A stretch of 43,959 nt of DNA from Symploca sp. SIO2E9 (GCA_010692645.1 JAAHGS010000048.1:1-43959); one strand, 5' to 3'. Counted from the stretch's first letter, positions 7,361 through 20,220 are shown. Translations and numbers: made by a program. The notes: generated by a model from the sequence alone, not told the origin.

Positions 7361-8557
7361 ATGCGATCAACCAAGTTTTCTTTTTTCCTACGCAAGAGTT
7401 CCACTCATCTACTCGCGATTTTGCTTGGAGCTATGCTAACAGTTGGTTTTTACCGCGTGTTGCCCTCACAGGCAGAACCAGTGCCGATGATTGAGTCAGC
7501 AGCACCGACAGTAATAGCCCAGCGACAAGCCCCTACCCGTGGCAGCTTCGTAACTGCAGCAGTTAATCGTGTCGGTTCAGCGGTGGTGAAGATTGACACC
7601 GAGCGCACAGTTACGCGCCGTGTTGATCCGTTTTTTGATGACCCCTTCTTCCGACGCTTTTTTGGAGATGATGCTTTCTCCCAAATTCCCCGAGAAAGAC
7701 TCCTCAGAGGTCAAGGCTCCGGCTTTATTATTGATGGTACTGGAGTAATTCTTACCAATGCCCATGTCGTTGATCAGGCAGATAAGGTAATTGTAACTCT
7801 CAAGGATGGGCGTGAATTTGAAGGAAAAGTGCAGGGAGCAGATAAAGTAACCGATTTAGCTGTTGTCAAAATTGAAGCTAGAGATTTACCAGTTGCTCCT
7901 CTGGGAAATTCCTCTGAGGTACAGGTAGGTGATTGGGCGATCGCAGTCGGCAATCCCTTAGGATTAGATAATACAGTTACCCTAGGGATTATTAGCACTC
8001 TCCAGCGCTCTAGTGGTCAAGTAGGTATTCCCGACAAACGACTCGACTTTATTCAAACTGACGCGGCGATTAATCCCGGTAATTCAGGGGGCCCGTTGTT
8101 GAATGAACAAGGGGAAGTGATTGGCATCAACACCGCCATTCGTCCTGACGCCATGGGGATTGGTTTTGCCATTCCTGTTAATAAAGCTAAAGAGATTTCT
8201 AATCAACTAGTCACCAATGGGAAAGTCTCTCACCCTTATATTGGCATTCGCATGGTAACTCTAACACCAGAGCTAGCCAAACAGAATAATAACGACCCCA
8301 ACTCACCCTTGATGTTGCCAGAAATCAACGGTGTCCTCGTAATGCAAGTACTTCCCGACACCCCAGCAGCCTCAGCAGGCATCCGTCGCGGGGATGTAGT
8401 TATTGAAATTGATGGCAAAACTATTACTAGTGCAGATCAGTTGCAACGCTTGGTTGAGAATAGTGGTGTCAATAAAGCACTACAGCTCAAAGTAAGGCGC
8501 GGCAGACAGACTAATACCCTATCTGTGCGCACGGACGAACTGGAAAATGCTACCTAA
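7361..8557 (+). CDS. htrA: HtrA/DegP/HhoA-type serine protease
   Basis: The product has 398 residues. An N-terminal membrane or signal segment (about 16-33) is followed by a trypsin-like domain with the complete triad His135 (LTNAHVVD), Asp165 (TDLAVVKI) and Ser242 ([10 protein letters not shown]). One PDZ domain lies at about 285-390. A single PDZ domain and this length fit the cyanobacterial HhoA/HhoB/HtrA group, which degrades or refolds damaged proteins in the periplasm, at the cell surface or in the thylakoid lumen. Which of the three paralogues it is cannot be told here. The 200 bp upstream, after the TnpB element, hold no other gene. Confidence 0.93.
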   Translation: MRSTKFSFFLRKSSTHLLAILLGAMLTVGFYRVLPSQAEPVPMIESAAPTVIAQRQAPTRGSFVTAAVNRVGSAVVKIDTERTVTRRVDPFFDDPFFRRFFGDDAFSQIPRERLLRGQGSGFIIDGTGVILTNAHVVDQADKVIVTLKDGREFEGKVQGADKVTDLAVVKIEARDLPVAPLGNSSEVQVGDWAIAVGNPLGLDNTVTLGIISTLQRSSGQVGIPDKRLDFIQTDAAINPGNSGGPLLNEQGEVIGINTAIRPDAMGIGFAIPVNKAKEISNQLVTNGKVSHPYIGIRMVTLTPELAKQNNNDPNSPLMLPEINGVLVMQVLPDTPAASAGIRRGDVVIEIDGKTITSADQLQRLVENSGVNKALQLKVRRGRQTNTLSVRTDELENAT

Positions 8558-8590
8558 GCTCTGATGCGCGTTAAGGGACTTCCAAATAAG

Positions 8591-8692
8591 GAGAGGGGGA
8601 GGGGGAGACGCGGAGACGCGGAGACGCGGAGACGCGGAGAAGTTGAACTGCAAAATCCTTCTTCTGCCTTCTGCCTCCTGCCTCCTGCCTTT
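8591..8692. repeat. Octamer array followed by heptamer array
   Basis: GGAGACGC octamers fill about 8605-8640 after a GGGGGA-rich lead. Heptamers of the CCTGCCT type follow at about 8655-8692. The preceding 8576-8588 (GGGACTTCCAAAT) equals the left end of the elements at 23142 and 42813. It lies between the convergent htrA and rpoC2 genes. Confidence 0.85.
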
Positions 8693-8768
8693 CCTGGGGA
8701 GATGGAGGAATGAGTGTATACAAACATTCCCCCACCCCAAGCCCCTAACTCAGAGCATCCTTGAGAAA

Positions 8769-11700
8769 CTATTCCTCAGCATCTTCTGTCAAGTAGCTGT
8801 CAAAATCACTGCTAGAATCTTCATCATCGAGAGCTTTCTCGAAACTGCTAGCACTATCACCAAAACTAGTTTCTTCCTCCAAACTATAATTGCGGGCAGT
8901 ACGGTCATCTAGTACAACCTCTAAAGGGTCTCCTTGATCTAATTCGTTAATCTCGGTGCTTTCTTCATAGGCGTAGTCAAAGCCGTCGTTGGCGGTTCCG
9001 TCAGGCTCTAAATCAGCCAAATTAGAATCTTCGTAGCCGTTGTACCCAGTTCCTGCGGGAATCAGACGTCCAATAATGACGTTTTCTTTGAGGCCCCGCA
9101 GCCAGTCAGATTTCCCTTCAATGGCTGCTTCTGTGAGTACACGGGTGGTTTCCTGGAAGCTAGCAGCAGAGATGAAGCTATCAGTGTTAAGGGAGGCTTT
9201 GGTAATTCCCAATAGTACAGGTGTGTATTGTGCTGGAGCACCACCAGTAATTGCCATTGCCTCATTGACAGTTTCAATCTGCCGTAACTCGACAAGTTCT
9301 CCTGGCAGCATCGTTGTATCACCGCCATCGTCTACTCGCACTTTCGAGGTCATCTGCCGCACAATCACCTCAATGTGCTTGTCAGAAATATCAATCCCTT
9401 GCGATTGATAAACGGATTGTACCTCATTGACGAGAAAAGCCTGTGCCTGCTGCAGTCCCACCAGTGCCGCTTCGTATACTCCTCCCTGTTGTTCGAGAGT
9501 GAGATTGAAGAAAACTTCTAGAATCTCATGGGGATTTGCTGGTCCATCTGTGAGGGGTTGTCCCGTTAGCACCTGTTGACGATCAGAAACAATTGCATTC
9601 TGTCCAGGACCTACCGGATAATCAGTAACTGCACCATCTGCTTCAATCACCTTGACGTCAACAGTTTCATCTTCCTCGTAAATCACCTGAGACTCACCGG
9701 GGCGTTTGGCTAAAATACAGGCTTCCTTAGGCTTACGTGCCTCAAGTAGTTCCTCAATTCTGGGCAAACCCTGAATAATATCACCAGTTTTAGCCCTCTC
9801 AAATACCAGCAGTACTAAGTTGTCGCCCCGTTGTACTAAGTCTCCATTATTAATCTGCAAGATTGCACCAGCAGAAACTCGGTAGGGACGTGCCAACCGC
9901 AAAGTTACAGAATCTTCCTTTACTTGTACTACCTGACCCGATTCTCCAGCAGGTATACCCTCAGCAACAGTGTCTGTAGCAACTAACAAATCTCCTACTT
10001 TGACATGAGGCTTCGAGTTGGGACAATCCAGCTTCATTTGATCTGTATCCCGTAGGATCAGCACTCGTCGAATCGCTTCAGCACCCTCTTGAATACCTCG
10101 GATTTCACCAGCTTCTTTACACTGAATTTCTGTACGTGCGACTACTGCCTTGGGGGCAATTTCGTCGCCATCTTTCACCAGCAGCCTGGTATTGGTGGTG
10201 CCACCCAAAGGATCAGTGGCAGTGTCGCGGCGAATCACTAGGGATTCGAGGATTACTAATTGCAAACGCTTGTCCTGGAATTCAGAGGATTCTGATGCTA
10301 CTGCCCCGTGATCATCACCATCTTCAACATTCACTAACTCAATATCAGCCGATAGCTGAGATGAACCAGTATGTTCCACCTCGCTCTCCTGGTTCATTTC
10401 TAAAACCAACTGGGTGCGCAGCAATTCTACCCCTTCTACAGATTTCACCCGCTCTCCATCTTTGTAAGGTAGCCTTTGTATGGCTCGCAGCTCAATTGCT
10501 GTCGTGCTACTGCTGTCGTCTTGGAGAGCCTCTTGGCGATTAATCGAAGCCTGAGATGGCACAGCCGGATCGTCAGGCACTGCGAACTCAATTACTGGTC
10601 TCAGCAGTAGTGCTGAACCTTCTGGAGTTTCAACAGCTTCACAATAGCGAAGCTCTTCGACTGTTACTCCTGGGAGTGCTTCGTTACCTGGATATACTAA
10701 CTGTTCCGACTTCGCCATTGCCTCAGTCGGCGAATCTACCAGGTGCAGTGAGCCTGGTTTAATCACAATCTCGCGAAGGATGTCATTTTTCTGTACCACT
10801 TCCACAATACCTGCAGATTGACAGAAAATATCCTTAACTACTTCCATCCCAGCTTCAACATACTGCCCATCTTCCACCAACAGCAGTGAAATATCTTTGT
10901 TAACCTCGTGGCATTCTTCAGGAATCCACAGCAGAGTACCGCCTTGGGTGACTTCATAACCCTGTTTAGCTTTACCTCGCTTGGCAACTTCCACGCCAGC
11001 ATATTTGATAATGCCCCCAGTTTGGGTGCGATACTGGTCATCAATGAGTTCCGCTACCACCTGGTTGTTGAGAACTTTAGTTCCTGGCGTGGCTTTAAGC
11101 AAAAACTGCTGACCTGTGCTAGCGTGAATAATATACTGTTCACGCCCGCCTCCGCTTTCCATTCTGACAAAGGCTCGGTCTAAGATTACAGAAGCGGTGA
11201 TAATTTCAATTTCTCGCTTGCCTGGGGTAAGTCTTACCACACCGCCATTGGCTGTGATTAACTTAGTTTCTGCTAATACACTCCCAGTTTCGACAGCATC
11301 GCCATTTTTGACTACTGGTTCTGCACCAGGCGGTAGGTTGTAAACTTCCCCTGATAAAATCCAGAGCAAACCCCCCTGTTGAGCAATACGGGTAGTGTTA
11401 CCTTGACGGTCAGTTTTTTCCTCCGGCACTAAGTTAGCAAAGAGCACTTCCCCTGCCATTGCCGAGGTAACATCCTTAGATGCTTTTTCTGTGGAGAGGC
11501 GAGATTTGCCCAAGGCGACTTCTGCTAATAGTTCACCAGCTTTGACTTGTTGACCATTTGCAACCAGTAGTATAGAACCGGGAGTTACTGAAAAAGTCTT
11601 GGGTTTGAGTTTGCCAGTGGTTGGTTCCAGAATGATGTCGCCAGCAACTTCCACTTGTTCGCGCTCTTCTCCATGGCGAGTTCGCACTCCCCTAGTGCGC

Positions 11701-12806
11701 AGCTGCTTACCAAAACGCACCACGCCATCAGTGGGTGAGGGTACCTGCCGTGCCACTTCACCTGTGAATACACCACCAGTGTGGAAAGTACGCATGGTTA
11801 GCTGGGTGCCTGGTTCCCCAATTGACTGGGCAGCAATAATTCCTACAGCTTCTCCCAAATCAACCATGTGTCCGTGAGCTAGACTCCAGCCGTAGCAGTA
11901 CTGACAGACTGAACGCGGTGCTTCACAGGTGAGAGGAGAGCGCACGGTTACTTCTTCAATACCAGCTTGCTCAATTTTTTTTGCTAATTGATCGCTTAGG
12001 TCTTGATTGCGCTCGGCAACCACTTTGCCCGTTTTCGGAGAAACCGCATCTTTTGCCAGCACTCGACCGAGTAAACGTTCAGAAAGGGGAATCAAAATGC
12101 GATCGCCATCTGTCATCGCTGTGACAACAATACCCCGAGTCGTACCACAATCAATTTCTCGGACAATCACGTCTTGGGAAACATCCACTAGACGCCTAGT
12201 CAAATAACCGGAGTCAGCGGTTCTCAGGGCTGTATCTACCAAACCTTTCCTAGCACCGTAGGAAGAGATAATATATTCTGTAACCGTTAAGCCTTCCCGG
12301 AAGTTGGTCTTAATCGGCAAGTCAATAATCTCTCCTTGAGGATTTGCCATCAAACCGCGCATTCCCACCAATTGGCGCACCTGAGACAGATTTCCCCTTG
12401 CCCCAGAAAATGCCATCATGTACACCGAATTGAGTGGATCAGTAGCTTTGAAGTTACGTACAACTTCATCTTTCAAAGCTTCGGATGTACTATTCCAGGT
12501 GTCAATAACTTTTTGGAAACGTTCCACTTCGGTGATTTCTCCCCGAGAGTAGCGGGCTTCTGTGGCGCGAATCTCGGCTTCAGCCGCCTCTAGCATCCGG
12601 CGTTTCACCGGCGGCACTTGCAGGTCATCGACACTGATCGAGACTCCGGCTTTAGTTGCATAGCGGAAGCCCAGGTCTTTGAGCTTATCAGCCATCTGAG
12701 CGCTACGAGCACTGCCGTATTTAGTATATGCCCAAGATATGAGTTTTTTGAGCCGACCTTTATCTACGATCCGGTTGTAAAAAGTCGTTTCTGTTTGCTG
12801 TGCCAT
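8769..12806 (-). CDS. rpoC2: DNA-directed RNA polymerase subunit beta'' (C-terminal half of beta-prime)
   Basis: The product has 1345 residues and begins [20 protein letters not shown]. It holds the C-terminal part of beta-prime, split from rpoC1 as in all cyanobacteria and plastids. A four-cysteine zinc site is seen (Cys near 218, then [11 protein letters not shown] near 293-303). The trigger-loop region [16 protein letters not shown] lies near 328-343. The long segment that follows, up to about residue 980, corresponds to the large cyanobacterial SI3 insertion, and conserved beta-prime sequence resumes after it ([19 protein letters not shown]). The acidic, Ser-rich C-terminal tail is normal for the group. 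The gene lies 186 bp downstream of rpoC1, and the gap holds a MITE copy. Confidence 0.98.
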   Translation of the reverse strand: MAQQTETTFYNRIVDKGRLKKLISWAYTKYGSARSAQMADKLKDLGFRYATKAGVSISVDDLQVPPVKRRMLEAAEAEIRATEARYSRGEITEVERFQKVIDTWNSTSEALKDEVVRNFKATDPLNSVYMMAFSGARGNLSQVRQLVGMRGLMANPQGEIIDLPIKTNFREGLTVTEYIISSYGARKGLVDTALRTADSGYLTRRLVDVSQDVIVREIDCGTTRGIVVTAMTDGDRILIPLSERLLGRVLAKDAVSPKTGKVVAERNQDLSDQLAKKIEQAGIEEVTVRSPLTCEAPRSVCQYCYGWSLAHGHMVDLGEAVGIIAAQSIGEPGTQLTMRTFHTGGVFTGEVARQVPSPTDGVVRFGKQLRTRGVRTRHGEEREQVEVAGDIILEPTTGKLKPKTFSVTPGSILLVANGQQVKAGELLAEVALGKSRLSTEKASKDVTSAMAGEVLFANLVPEEKTDRQGNTTRIAQQGGLLWILSGEVYNLPPGAEPVVKNGDAVETGSVLAETKLITANGGVVRLTPGKREIEIITASVILDRAFVRMESGGGREQYIIHASTGQQFLLKATPGTKVLNNQVVAELIDDQYRTQTGGIIKYAGVEVAKRGKAKQGYEVTQGGTLLWIPEECHEVNKDISLLLVEDGQYVEAGMEVVKDIFCQSAGIVEVVQKNDILREIVIKPGSLHLVDSPTEAMAKSEQLVYPGNEALPGVTVEELRYCEAVETPEGSALLLRPVIEFAVPDDPAVPSQASINRQEALQDDSSSTTAIELRAIQRLPYKDGERVKSVEGVELLRTQLVLEMNQESEVEHTGSSQLSADIELVNVEDGDDHGAVASESSEFQDKRLQLVILESLVIRRDTATDPLGGTTNTRLLVKDGDEIAPKAVVARTEIQCKEAGEIRGIQEGAEAIRRVLILRDTDQMKLDCPNSKPHVKVGDLLVATDTVAEGIPAGESGQVVQVKEDSVTLRLARPYRVSAGAILQINNGDLVQRGDNLVLLVFERAKTGDIIQGLPRIEELLEARKPKEACILAKRPGESQVIYEEDETVDVKVIEADGAVTDYPVGPGQNAIVSDRQQVLTGQPLTDGPANPHEILEVFFNLTLEQQGGVYEAALVGLQQAQAFLVNEVQSVYQSQGIDISDKHIEVIVRQMTSKVRVDDGGDTTMLPGELVELRQIETVNEAMAITGGAPAQYTPVLLGITKASLNTDSFISAASFQETTRVLTEAAIEGKSDWLRGLKENVIIGRLIPAGTGYNGYEDSNLADLEPDGTANDGFDYAYEESTEINELDQGDPLEVVLDDRTARNYSLEEETSFGDSASSFEKALDDEDSSSDFDSYLTEDAEE

Positions 12807-12868
12807 TCTGTTTGCGAATTTTAGGGTTAAGCTGAGAAGGTTGCTGCTGATAAGAGTAGGTTGCTATT

Positions 12869-12955
12869 GGGTGAGCGAAATTTTGGTTGGAATTTTAATT
12901 GTCCGCGTCTGGAGCGTCTGCTTACTAGTTCCCCCACTCTTTTTTTCCCTCACCC
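12869..12955 (+). mobile_element. MITE-like element, copy B, between rpoC1 and rpoC2
   Basis: This 87-bp element has ends GGGTGAGCGAAA and TTTCCCTCACCC (one mismatch to the inverse). It has a perfect 9-bp target duplication, GTTGCTATT, at 12860-12868 and 12956-12964. It differs from copy C (26769-26855) at only about five positions. It lies within what should be one polymerase transcript, so its hairpin-forming ends would be part of the rpoB-rpoC1-rpoC2 mRNA. Confidence 0.92.
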
Positions 12956-12992
12956 GTTGCTATTTATACCTACTCTTGTTGGGAATCTAGGT

Positions 12993-14870
12993 TTAGACGC
13001 TTAGGGCATCTTGAATCGCTCTGTTGTAAATAACTCGACCAGCGGTAGTGCGGATGTACTGAGAAATGAGTTCCCCATCAGCTGTTTGGCGCACTCGACG
13101 TTCTCGGTAAAATCTCGTTACACTGCCATCACCGGAGCGCTCTGATTTGACCACTTGCTCATCTGGTTTGGCTGTCTCTACCTCACCGTCATAGCGCACC
13201 CAAATCAAAGCATGCAATTCTATTTGTTTTTGCTCATAGGCTTTAATCGCGTCTTCAAGAGAAGCGAAATACTTGCCTGCTCCTTTGCTAGCATTTGGGT
13301 TTTCCGCCGTCAGGTAATAGCATCCCAAAACCATATCCTGACTAGGAGCTACAATCGGGCGACCGGTTGCTGGTGAGAGGATATTGTTGGAAGCTAACAT
13401 TAGCAGTCGCGCTTCTGACTGGGATTCCAAGGATAGGGGAACGTGTACCGCCATTTGGTCGCCATCAAAGTCAGCATTAAAAGCAGGACAAACTAACGGA
13501 TGCAATTGAATAGCTCTTCCTTCTACCAAAATTGGTTCAAAGGCTTGAATCCCGAGACGGTGAAGTGTTGGTGCTCGATTGAGCATCACTGGGTGTCCCG
13601 CGATTACTTCCTCTAACACATCCCAGACACTGGGATCGCCTCGTTGAATTAACTTTTTCGCCGCCTTGATATTATTAACCAAACCCTGGCGAATCAGCCG
13701 ATGGATGACAAAGGGTTGAAACAGTTCAATTGCCATTTCCCTGGGCAAACCGCACTGGTGGATGTGAAGTTTGGGGCCAACGACAATCACGCTTCTGCCG
13801 GAGTAGTCAACCCTTTTACCCAGTAGGTTTTGTCGGAAGCGACCCTGTTTACCCTCAATAATGTCAGAGAGGGACTTTAGTGGTCGGTTATTGGCACCTA
13901 CTACTGTGCGCCCCCTCCTACCGTTATCAATCAGAGCATCCACTGCTTCCTGGAGCATCCGCTTTTCGTTACGGACAATGATCTCCGGTGCCAGGATTTC
14001 CTGCAAGCGTGCCAGTCGATTGTTACGGTTAATTACTCGTCGATAGAGGTCGTTGAGATCAGAGGTAGCAAAGCGACCACCATCAAGCTGTACCATGGGG
14101 CGCAAGTCTGGAGGAATAACCGGAATCACCATCAGCACCATCCAATCTGCCTTGGCACCAGTACCAATGAAGTTATCAATGACTCGCAAGCGCTTGATGA
14201 GCTTGGCGCGCTTTTGTCCTCTAGAATTGGCAATTTCTTCTCGTAGGGTTTCTGCCTCGGCATCTAAATCTACATCCTGCAGCAGTTGTTGTAGAGCTTC
14301 GGCACCAATACCCACTTCTACACCAGCCAATTCCGTGTCTTCGCTGTAGAGCTGCTCTTCAATTTCCAACCACTGGTCTTCGGTGAGCAGCTGTTTGTAG
14401 CTTAGGTTTTCGGCATTGCCTGGAGAAAGGACTACGTAGGCATTGAAATAGACAATCTGCTCTACATCTCGCAGGGGCATATCCAAGAGAATGCTCATGT
14501 AGCTGGGAATGCCCTTGAGATACCAGACGTGAGCCACTGGTGCTGCCAGTTTGATATAGCCCATGCGATGACGCCGCACCCGTGATTCGGTGACTTCGAC
14601 ACCACAACGCTCACAGACAATACCCCGATGGCGTACCCGTTTGTACTTACCGCAATGACATTCCCAGTCTTTAGCCGGACCAAAGATGCGCTCACAGAAG
14701 AGCCCATCCATTTCTGGTTTGAGGGTGCGATAGTTAATTGTTTCTGGTTTAGTGACCTCACCAACTACTTGACCGTTGGGTAGGGTTCTTTCTCCCCATT
14801 GACGAATGCGCTCCGGAGAGGCAATGCCGATTTTGACGTAGTCAAAACGTTGTTCTTGCTGACTTTTCAT
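12993..14870 (-). CDS. rpoC1: DNA-directed RNA polymerase subunit gamma (N-terminal half of beta-prime)
   Basis: The product has 625 residues, normal for cyanobacterial RpoC1. A zinc ribbon uses Cys71, Cys73, Cys86 and Cys89 (CHCGKYK...CERCG). The catalytic magnesium loop NADFDGDQ places Asp467, Asp469 and Asp471. The lid/rudder and bridge-proximal conserved blocks ([32 protein letters not shown]) are intact. It lies 193 bp downstream of rpoB on the same strand; that gap contains a 12-bp-stem hairpin. Confidence 0.98.
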   Translation of the reverse strand: MKSQQEQRFDYVKIGIASPERIRQWGERTLPNGQVVGEVTKPETINYRTLKPEMDGLFCERIFGPAKDWECHCGKYKRVRHRGIVCERCGVEVTESRVRRHRMGYIKLAAPVAHVWYLKGIPSYMSILLDMPLRDVEQIVYFNAYVVLSPGNAENLSYKQLLTEDQWLEIEEQLYSEDTELAGVEVGIGAEALQQLLQDVDLDAEAETLREEIANSRGQKRAKLIKRLRVIDNFIGTGAKADWMVLMVIPVIPPDLRPMVQLDGGRFATSDLNDLYRRVINRNNRLARLQEILAPEIIVRNEKRMLQEAVDALIDNGRRGRTVVGANNRPLKSLSDIIEGKQGRFRQNLLGKRVDYSGRSVIVVGPKLHIHQCGLPREMAIELFQPFVIHRLIRQGLVNNIKAAKKLIQRGDPSVWDVLEEVIAGHPVMLNRAPTLHRLGIQAFEPILVEGRAIQLHPLVCPAFNADFDGDQMAVHVPLSLESQSEARLLMLASNNILSPATGRPIVAPSQDMVLGCYYLTAENPNASKGAGKYFASLEDAIKAYEQKQIELHALIWVRYDGEVETAKPDEQVVKSERSGDGSVTRFYRERRVRQTADGELISQYIRTTAGRVIYNRAIQDALSV

Positions 14871-14909
14871 AATTTAATCTCTAATCCTTAGTCCCTGGTT
14901 ATTAATCGC

Positions 14910-14946
14910 TGGTTATTAGTCCTCTAGAATCAGTGACTAATAACCA
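14910..14946. repeat. Perfect 12-bp stem hairpin in the rpoB-rpoC1 gap
   Basis: TGGTTATTAGTC (14910-14921) pairs perfectly with GACTAATAACCA (14935-14946) across a 13-base loop. A related partial repeat (GGTTATTAATCGC) lies at 14898-14910. No U-run follows on the minus strand, so it is not a classical terminator. It could be an mRNA-processing or stability structure, or an STRR-derived repeat. Confidence 0.7.
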
Positions 14947-15063
14947 ATGACTAATAGACTTCTTAATCGAGTCGAAGAAAGGAAAACATTTTCCTTTTTT
15001 CTTTTCCTTTAATCCTTTCCCAAGCTATGGCAAAGGTAAATTTTGCCAGAGGTCTAATTACTT

Positions 15064-18000
15064 TTACACTTCATCCTCTTCAAGCTCCTCACGGTTAAGT
15101 GATTCATAGGTCGGTCTGTTTGGCGCACGGCGTCGGTCTGCATCTGCCATCAAATCAACTTCTAGATCACGACTGGAGCCATCTTCGGCATTTTCTACTT
15201 TGTGAACGGCAATGTCGAGACCTAAAGATTGAAGCTCCCGCATTAAAACCTTAAAGGATTCAGGAGTACCAGGTCGCGGAATGGCTTTGCCTTTAACAAT
15301 TGCATTGAGAGCCTCGTTGCGACCCTGCATATCGTCTGATTTGACAGTCAACAACTCTTGCAGTGTATAAGCTGCGCCAAAGGCTTCTAGAGCCCAAACT
15401 TCCATTTCTCCAAAACGCTGACCACCCTGTTGAGCTTTACCACCCAAAGGCTGCTGAGTTACCAGGGAGTAAGGACCGGTGGAGCGAGCGTGAATCTTGT
15501 CATCTACTAAGTGTACGAGCTTGAGCATATAAGCTTTCCCCACCGTTACTGGTCGATCAAAGGGTTCACCAGTACGACCATCAAAGACAGTGATTTTCCC
15601 TGGTTGAGATGGGTCAAATGACCAGTCTTTATCCTCTTGCTGACTAGCTTCGAGCAACTTGCCATGAACTGTGGCACGGGATGCCTCTTCCCCATACATT
15701 TCATCAAAAGGTGTCAGCTTAAATCGGGTATCTAAATTTTCACCCGCCCATCCGAGTAAACACTCAAACACTTGACCAACATTCATCCGGCTTGGTACGC
15801 CTAGGGGATTGAGAACAATATCTACTGCTGTTCCATCTGGTAAATAAGGCATATCCTCAAGCGGTAAAATTCGGGAAATAATGCCTTTGTTACCATGACG
15901 TCCCGCCATCTTATCGCCCACTTGGATTTTGCGCTTTTGTGCCACATACACTCTGACAACCATATTGGCTCCTGGTGGCAGTTCGTCCCCCTGTTCACGG
16001 GTAAAAACTCGGACATCAACAACGCGTCCCTTTTCTCCGTTAGGAACGCGCAGGGAATTATCCCGCACATCCCGAGCTTTTTCTCCAAAAATTGCCCGTA
16101 GCAGCTTTTCTTCTGGTGGTTGGTCAGATTCACCCTTGGGTGTAACTTTACCGACGAGAATGTCTCCGGCTTCAACCCAGGCACCGATCCGAATAATACC
16201 GGTTTCGTCGAGTTGGCGCAGGGAATCTTCCCCAACGTTGGGAATTTCGCGGGTGATTTCCTCTGGACCTAGTTTGGTTTGGCGAGCCTCAATTTCATAC
16301 TTTTCGATGTGAATACTGGTATAGACATCATCCATAACCAGCCGTTCACTGATTAGGATCGCGTCTTCGTAGTTATAGCCTTCCCAGGGCATATAAGCCA
16401 CTAGAATGTTTTGCCCGAGAGCAATTTCACCGCCTTCGGTGGCGGAGCCATCTGCCAGTACTTGACCAACTACGACGTCGTCGCCCTCAAATACTAAAGG
16501 ACGCTGATTCAAGCAGGTATCTTGGTTGGAACGCTGGTACTTCTGGATTTCATACTCAATCTCATGACCACTGGCGTCGGCAACGCGCATTTTTTTGGCA
16601 TCGACATAGGTGACTTCCCCATCAGTGCGAGAGACGATAACCATACCTGAGTCCCTTGCTGCTTGAGCTTCCAAGCCGGTTCCTACCAAGGGACGTTCTG
16701 GTCGTAATAGTGGTACTGCCTGCCGTTGCATATTGGAGCCCATCAGCGCCCGGTTGGCATCATCATGTTCCAGGAAGGGAATTAAGGATGTTGCCACCGA
16801 GATAATCTGCACCGGCGATACGGTTACATAATCTACTTGATCAGGAGTTGTGGTTGTAAATTCTTGGCGATAGCGCACTGGCACTAACTCGCCCAAGATG
16901 TAACCATTTTCATCCATGGAGATGTCTCCCGGTGCTACCCGCAAGTCATCTTCTTCATCAGCCGTCATGTATCTTGGCGGATTGTCTTTGACTACTCGCC
17001 CATTTTCTACTGGGTAAGATGGTGTCTCAATAAAACCGTAGGCATTAACCCGGGCATGGGTTGCTAATGAGCCGATTAGACCAGCATTGGGGCCTTCTGG
17101 CGTTTCAATTGGACAAATCCTGCCGTAGTGGGAGGGGTGAATATCTCGCACCGCAAAACCAGCTCTCTCCCTAGTTAGACCTCCTGGACCAAGGGCAGAC
17201 AAGCGGCGTTTGTGCGTTAGCTCTGCCAAGGGGTTGGTCTGATCCATAAACTGGGACAGTTGAGAAGAACCGAAAAATTCTTTAATTGCTGCTACTAAGG
17301 GTTTGGGGTTTACCAGTGAGGCTGGTGTCAAGGTGTCGGCGTCAGAGACAGTCATTCGCTCCCGGATGATACGCTCTAGGCGGTTGAGTCCAACGCGCAC
17401 CTGGTTTTGCAACAGTTCACCCACTGAGCGCACCCTCCGATTGCCCAAGTGATCGATATCGTCAGTGCTGCCAATGTCAAATTCTAGATTGATCAAGTAA
17501 TCAATTGCTGCTAAGATATCTTGAGGTGTAAGTACCCGGATCGTATCCTGAATGCTTAACCTTAGTTTCCTGTTGAGTTTATAGCGACCAACTCGACCCA
17601 AATCATAGCGTTTGGGATCAAAAAAGCGTGAGTCTAACAACTGCTGACCACCACTGACTGTGGGAGGTTCCCCTGGGCGCAGTTTGCGATAGAGCTCCAT
17701 GAGAGCTTCTTCCTCGCTGGGATTGCCTTCCTTCTCAAGGGTTTTCTGATAGTAGTCTGGGTGTCGTAGGGCGTCGATAATTTCATTATCTGAGAGTCCC
17801 AGGGCTTTGAGAAGTACCTGCGCTGACAATTTGCGGGTTTTGTCGATGCGTACCCACACGAGGTCATTTTTGTCAGTTTCAAACTTTAACCACGCCCCAC
17901 GGTTCGGAATCAGGGACGCAGAGTAGGTACGGCGTCCATTTTTATCAGTTTCGGATTTATAGTAAACTCCTGGGCTGCGGACGATTTGGTTGACAATCAC

Positions 18001-18384
18001 TCGCTCAGCACCGTTAATGATGAAGGTGCCTCGGTCTGTCATCAAGGGTAAATCGCCGATGAAGACTTCTTGTTCCTTAATTTCGCCAGTTTCCTTGTTG
18101 ATTAGCCTTGTGGGTACATACATTTGTACGGCATAGGTGCTGTCTCGCCGCTTGGCTTCATCAACGTCGTACTTTGGTCGCTTGAGTTTGTAGTCTTGAC
18201 CCAAAAAGTGCAGCTCTAGTTTGCCAGTGTAGTCAGTAATTGGTGAGAAGCTGTTGAGTTCTTCGATTAGCCCCTCTTCCAGAAACCAGCGAAAAGAAGA
18301 ACGCTGAATTTCCACTAAGTCTGGCAACATATAGTTGGGGACAGTGTAATTTGGAGTGGGGGTAGTGTAAATTTGATTACTCAT
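15064..18384 (-). CDS. rpoB: DNA-directed RNA polymerase subunit beta
   Basis: The product has 1106 residues, the usual compact cyanobacterial beta. The N-terminus ([20 protein letters not shown]) and the conserved blocks are recognisable. These include [20 protein letters not shown] in the lobe and [20 protein letters not shown] in the rifampicin-region cluster. The active-site region [19 protein letters not shown] and the C-terminal clamp block [19 protein letters not shown] are also present. It is first in the rpoB-rpoC1-rpoC2 cluster, behind a 761-bp gene-free leader. Confidence 0.98.
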   Translation of the reverse strand: MSNQIYTTPTPNYTVPNYMLPDLVEIQRSSFRWFLEEGLIEELNSFSPITDYTGKLELHFLGQDYKLKRPKYDVDEAKRRDSTYAVQMYVPTRLINKETGEIKEQEVFIGDLPLMTDRGTFIINGAERVIVNQIVRSPGVYYKSETDKNGRRTYSASLIPNRGAWLKFETDKNDLVWVRIDKTRKLSAQVLLKALGLSDNEIIDALRHPDYYQKTLEKEGNPSEEEALMELYRKLRPGEPPTVSGGQQLLDSRFFDPKRYDLGRVGRYKLNRKLRLSIQDTIRVLTPQDILAAIDYLINLEFDIGSTDDIDHLGNRRVRSVGELLQNQVRVGLNRLERIIRERMTVSDADTLTPASLVNPKPLVAAIKEFFGSSQLSQFMDQTNPLAELTHKRRLSALGPGGLTRERAGFAVRDIHPSHYGRICPIETPEGPNAGLIGSLATHARVNAYGFIETPSYPVENGRVVKDNPPRYMTADEEDDLRVAPGDISMDENGYILGELVPVRYRQEFTTTTPDQVDYVTVSPVQIISVATSLIPFLEHDDANRALMGSNMQRQAVPLLRPERPLVGTGLEAQAARDSGMVIVSRTDGEVTYVDAKKMRVADASGHEIEYEIQKYQRSNQDTCLNQRPLVFEGDDVVVGQVLADGSATEGGEIALGQNILVAYMPWEGYNYEDAILISERLVMDDVYTSIHIEKYEIEARQTKLGPEEITREIPNVGEDSLRQLDETGIIRIGAWVEAGDILVGKVTPKGESDQPPEEKLLRAIFGEKARDVRDNSLRVPNGEKGRVVDVRVFTREQGDELPPGANMVVRVYVAQKRKIQVGDKMAGRHGNKGIISRILPLEDMPYLPDGTAVDIVLNPLGVPSRMNVGQVFECLLGWAGENLDTRFKLTPFDEMYGEEASRATVHGKLLEASQQEDKDWSFDPSQPGKITVFDGRTGEPFDRPVTVGKAYMLKLVHLVDDKIHARSTGPYSLVTQQPLGGKAQQGGQRFGEMEVWALEAFGAAYTLQELLTVKSDDMQGRNEALNAIVKGKAIPRPGTPESFKVLMRELQSLGLDIAVHKVENAEDGSSRDLEVDLMADADRRRAPNRPTYESLNREELEEDEV

Positions 18385-19145
18385 GCGTTTTCTTTGACTG
18401 GGTGAGTTGTGGCAGCAGGGAAAAAGGGATTTTAGATTTGGGAGCGGGGAATATAAATTAATTAACCCGATGTCTAGAGATAATTAATGGCTCTAGAGCA
18501 TGCCCAATCGAAAATCTGCAATCTATCTAAATTATGGGAAAATCAGAGGCAAAGTACTGCTCAAGGTTGGATTTCGTCCTTAGCTATGGGTGATTCTAAT
18601 GAGGAGAAAACTAGTTGCTAGCTGGGGATGTTTACCAAGCCAATAGCTTTTTAGCAACTGGAGGGTTTGTGGTTTTGGATCGAGAGTAGCAGCAAACAAA
18701 GTGATTATTGTAATCCTTGGGAATGACTGATTTTTCAAGTTTAGAGTTCAATAGCTATTAAATTGTAGGTCTTTATACTCAATTAGCAACTTATTGAGCC
18801 TGGTGTACCAACCTTAGACTCTTGTGGTGGACAACTTTTACAGAAAGCTAGCTCTTTCCAGCGCCAAAATCAACTTACATAGGCCCCGATTAGTTGACTT
18901 AAGTCCTATAGGTACTTGCATTTGATCCAGTTGAGTTAGTTTAATTGTTAAAGGGACAATTTGATCCATAGTTACTCTTGTTTAATTTCAATTATGGCGC
19001 AGAGATGATTAGTGGGAGAACACTGGATTCTCAAGAGCTAATAAGCTTCCACCCATTTAACTTGCATCTATAGAAGGGTGAGGGACAGAGGTAAAGCGAG
19101 TTTTCAAAAGTCGAAAGTAAAATTCTAGATGCACAATAGTTGACT
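18385..19145. other. Gene-free region upstream of rpoB
   Basis: This is 761 bp between tatD and rpoB on the minus strand. I find no convincing small gene, tRNA or tandem array. It presumably holds the rpoB promoter(s) and a long 5' leader, including the hairpin at 18613-18659. I could not place a promoter with confidence. Confidence 0.5.
18613..18659 (-). promoter_or_regulatory. Hairpin in the rpoB leader, possible attenuator
   Basis: AGTTGCTA (18613-18620) pairs exactly with TAGCAACT (18652-18659). Read on the minus strand, a short U-rich stretch (AGTTTTCTCC) follows the stem, about 230 nt before the rpoB start. Attenuation ahead of rpoB is known in other bacteria; here it is only a structural suggestion. 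Confidence 0.35.
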
Positions 19146-19955
19146 CTATGCAGCTTCAGTGTCTATTGAATTGCTTGGAAGATCAAGACCAAAGAGTTCA
19201 CAGGCATTTTCTGTTGTCTGATTGGCAATGGTTTCAATCGGAACACCTCGCAACTGGGCAAGACATTCTGCTACATAACGCACATAGGCTGGTTGATTGC
19301 GTTTCCCACGCTTAGGGACTGGTGCCAAGAAAGGACAGTCAGTTTCAATTAGAAGACGCTCTCTCGGCACCATCGCTGCTGAGTCTTTAACCTGCTTGGC
19401 TGACTTGAAGGTGACTATGCCGCTGAAGCTAATATAGAATCCCAAATCTAAAAACCACTGCGTCTGTTCCGGTGTTCCTCCCCAACAGTGCATCACACCT
19501 CTGACTGAACCGTTGTTTTCCCAGAAATCCTGTAATATTTTTGCCATATCAGCAGCCGCATCGCGGCAGTGGATAATCACTGGTAAGTTAAGTTGCTGGG
19601 CAATCACCAATTGTTCTGTAAAAACTGCTTTTTGCTCTTGCTGGTTTTTGGCTTTAAAGAAATCCAATCCCATTTCACCAATTGCTACTACCCTCGAATC
19701 GGCACTAGCTAAGGATAAGATCTGAGCTGCCATCTGCAATGTCCATTTATCTACATCCAGAGGATGCAAACCGACAGCAAATGATAGTTCAGGAAATTGA
19801 TCAGCCAGTGCTTGAATTCCAGCATACTCTGCTGGTTCTACGCAGGAGTGCACTAGCCTGACTACTCCTGCTTCACGCCAGTTATCCCTCACCGCTAAAC
19901 GATCCGCCTCGAAGACATCAAAATTGATATGAACGTGAGTATCTATCAACTGCAT
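19146..19955 (-). CDS. tatD: TatD-family metal-dependent hydrolase (DNase/deacylase type)
   Basis: The product has 269 residues with the complete TatD metal-site set: His7 and His9 (IDTHVHIN), Glu94 ([10 protein letters not shown]), His129 (VIIHCRDA), His156 (GVMHCWGG) and Asp206 ([10 protein letters not shown]). Length and fold signature are normal for the family, whose members act as 3'-5' exonucleases or DNA-repair nucleases and possibly as D-aminoacyl-tRNA deacylases. It lies between rpsT and rpoB on the same strand, the usual cyanobacterial order. It is 625 bp from rpsT, so it may have its own promoter. Confidence 0.93.
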   Translation of the reverse strand: MQLIDTHVHINFDVFEADRLAVRDNWREAGVVRLVHSCVEPAEYAGIQALADQFPELSFAVGLHPLDVDKWTLQMAAQILSLASADSRVVAIGEMGLDFFKAKNQQEQKAVFTEQLVIAQQLNLPVIIHCRDAAADMAKILQDFWENNGSVRGVMHCWGGTPEQTQWFLDLGFYISFSGIVTFKSAKQVKDSAAMVPRERLLIETDCPFLAPVPKRGKRNQPAYVRYVAECLAQLRGVPIETIANQTTENACELFGLDLPSNSIDTEAA

Positions 19956-20220
19956 CAGTACAATCTGCCGCCTAGTTTCAAGAAATTACCGTAGGATTAA
20001 CCTATCTACAGTTTCCCTCCTGATTGGCTTTGTGACATCCCCTCCCTATTAGTTGCACAACTCATTTTTAATTTTTGTACGCCGTCGAAATCAAAACTGG
20101 GTTCTTGATGCCCATTGATGATCAAGGCATCCATCGACTTACCACTATTAATGTTGACTTCAGATTTAACTGTTGATTAACCTCACCTTCTGTTAACCTT
20201 AAAGTCGATAACTTGAAATT

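Noticed and set aside
8519-8912. Short frames across the htrA-rpoC2 gap
   Set aside because: They consist of octamer/heptamer array sequence and rpoC2 antisense.
12860-12992. Rho-independent terminator between rpoC1 and rpoC2
   Set aside because: The inverted ends are 87 bp apart and no U-run follows on the minus strand; the target duplication shows it is an inserted element.
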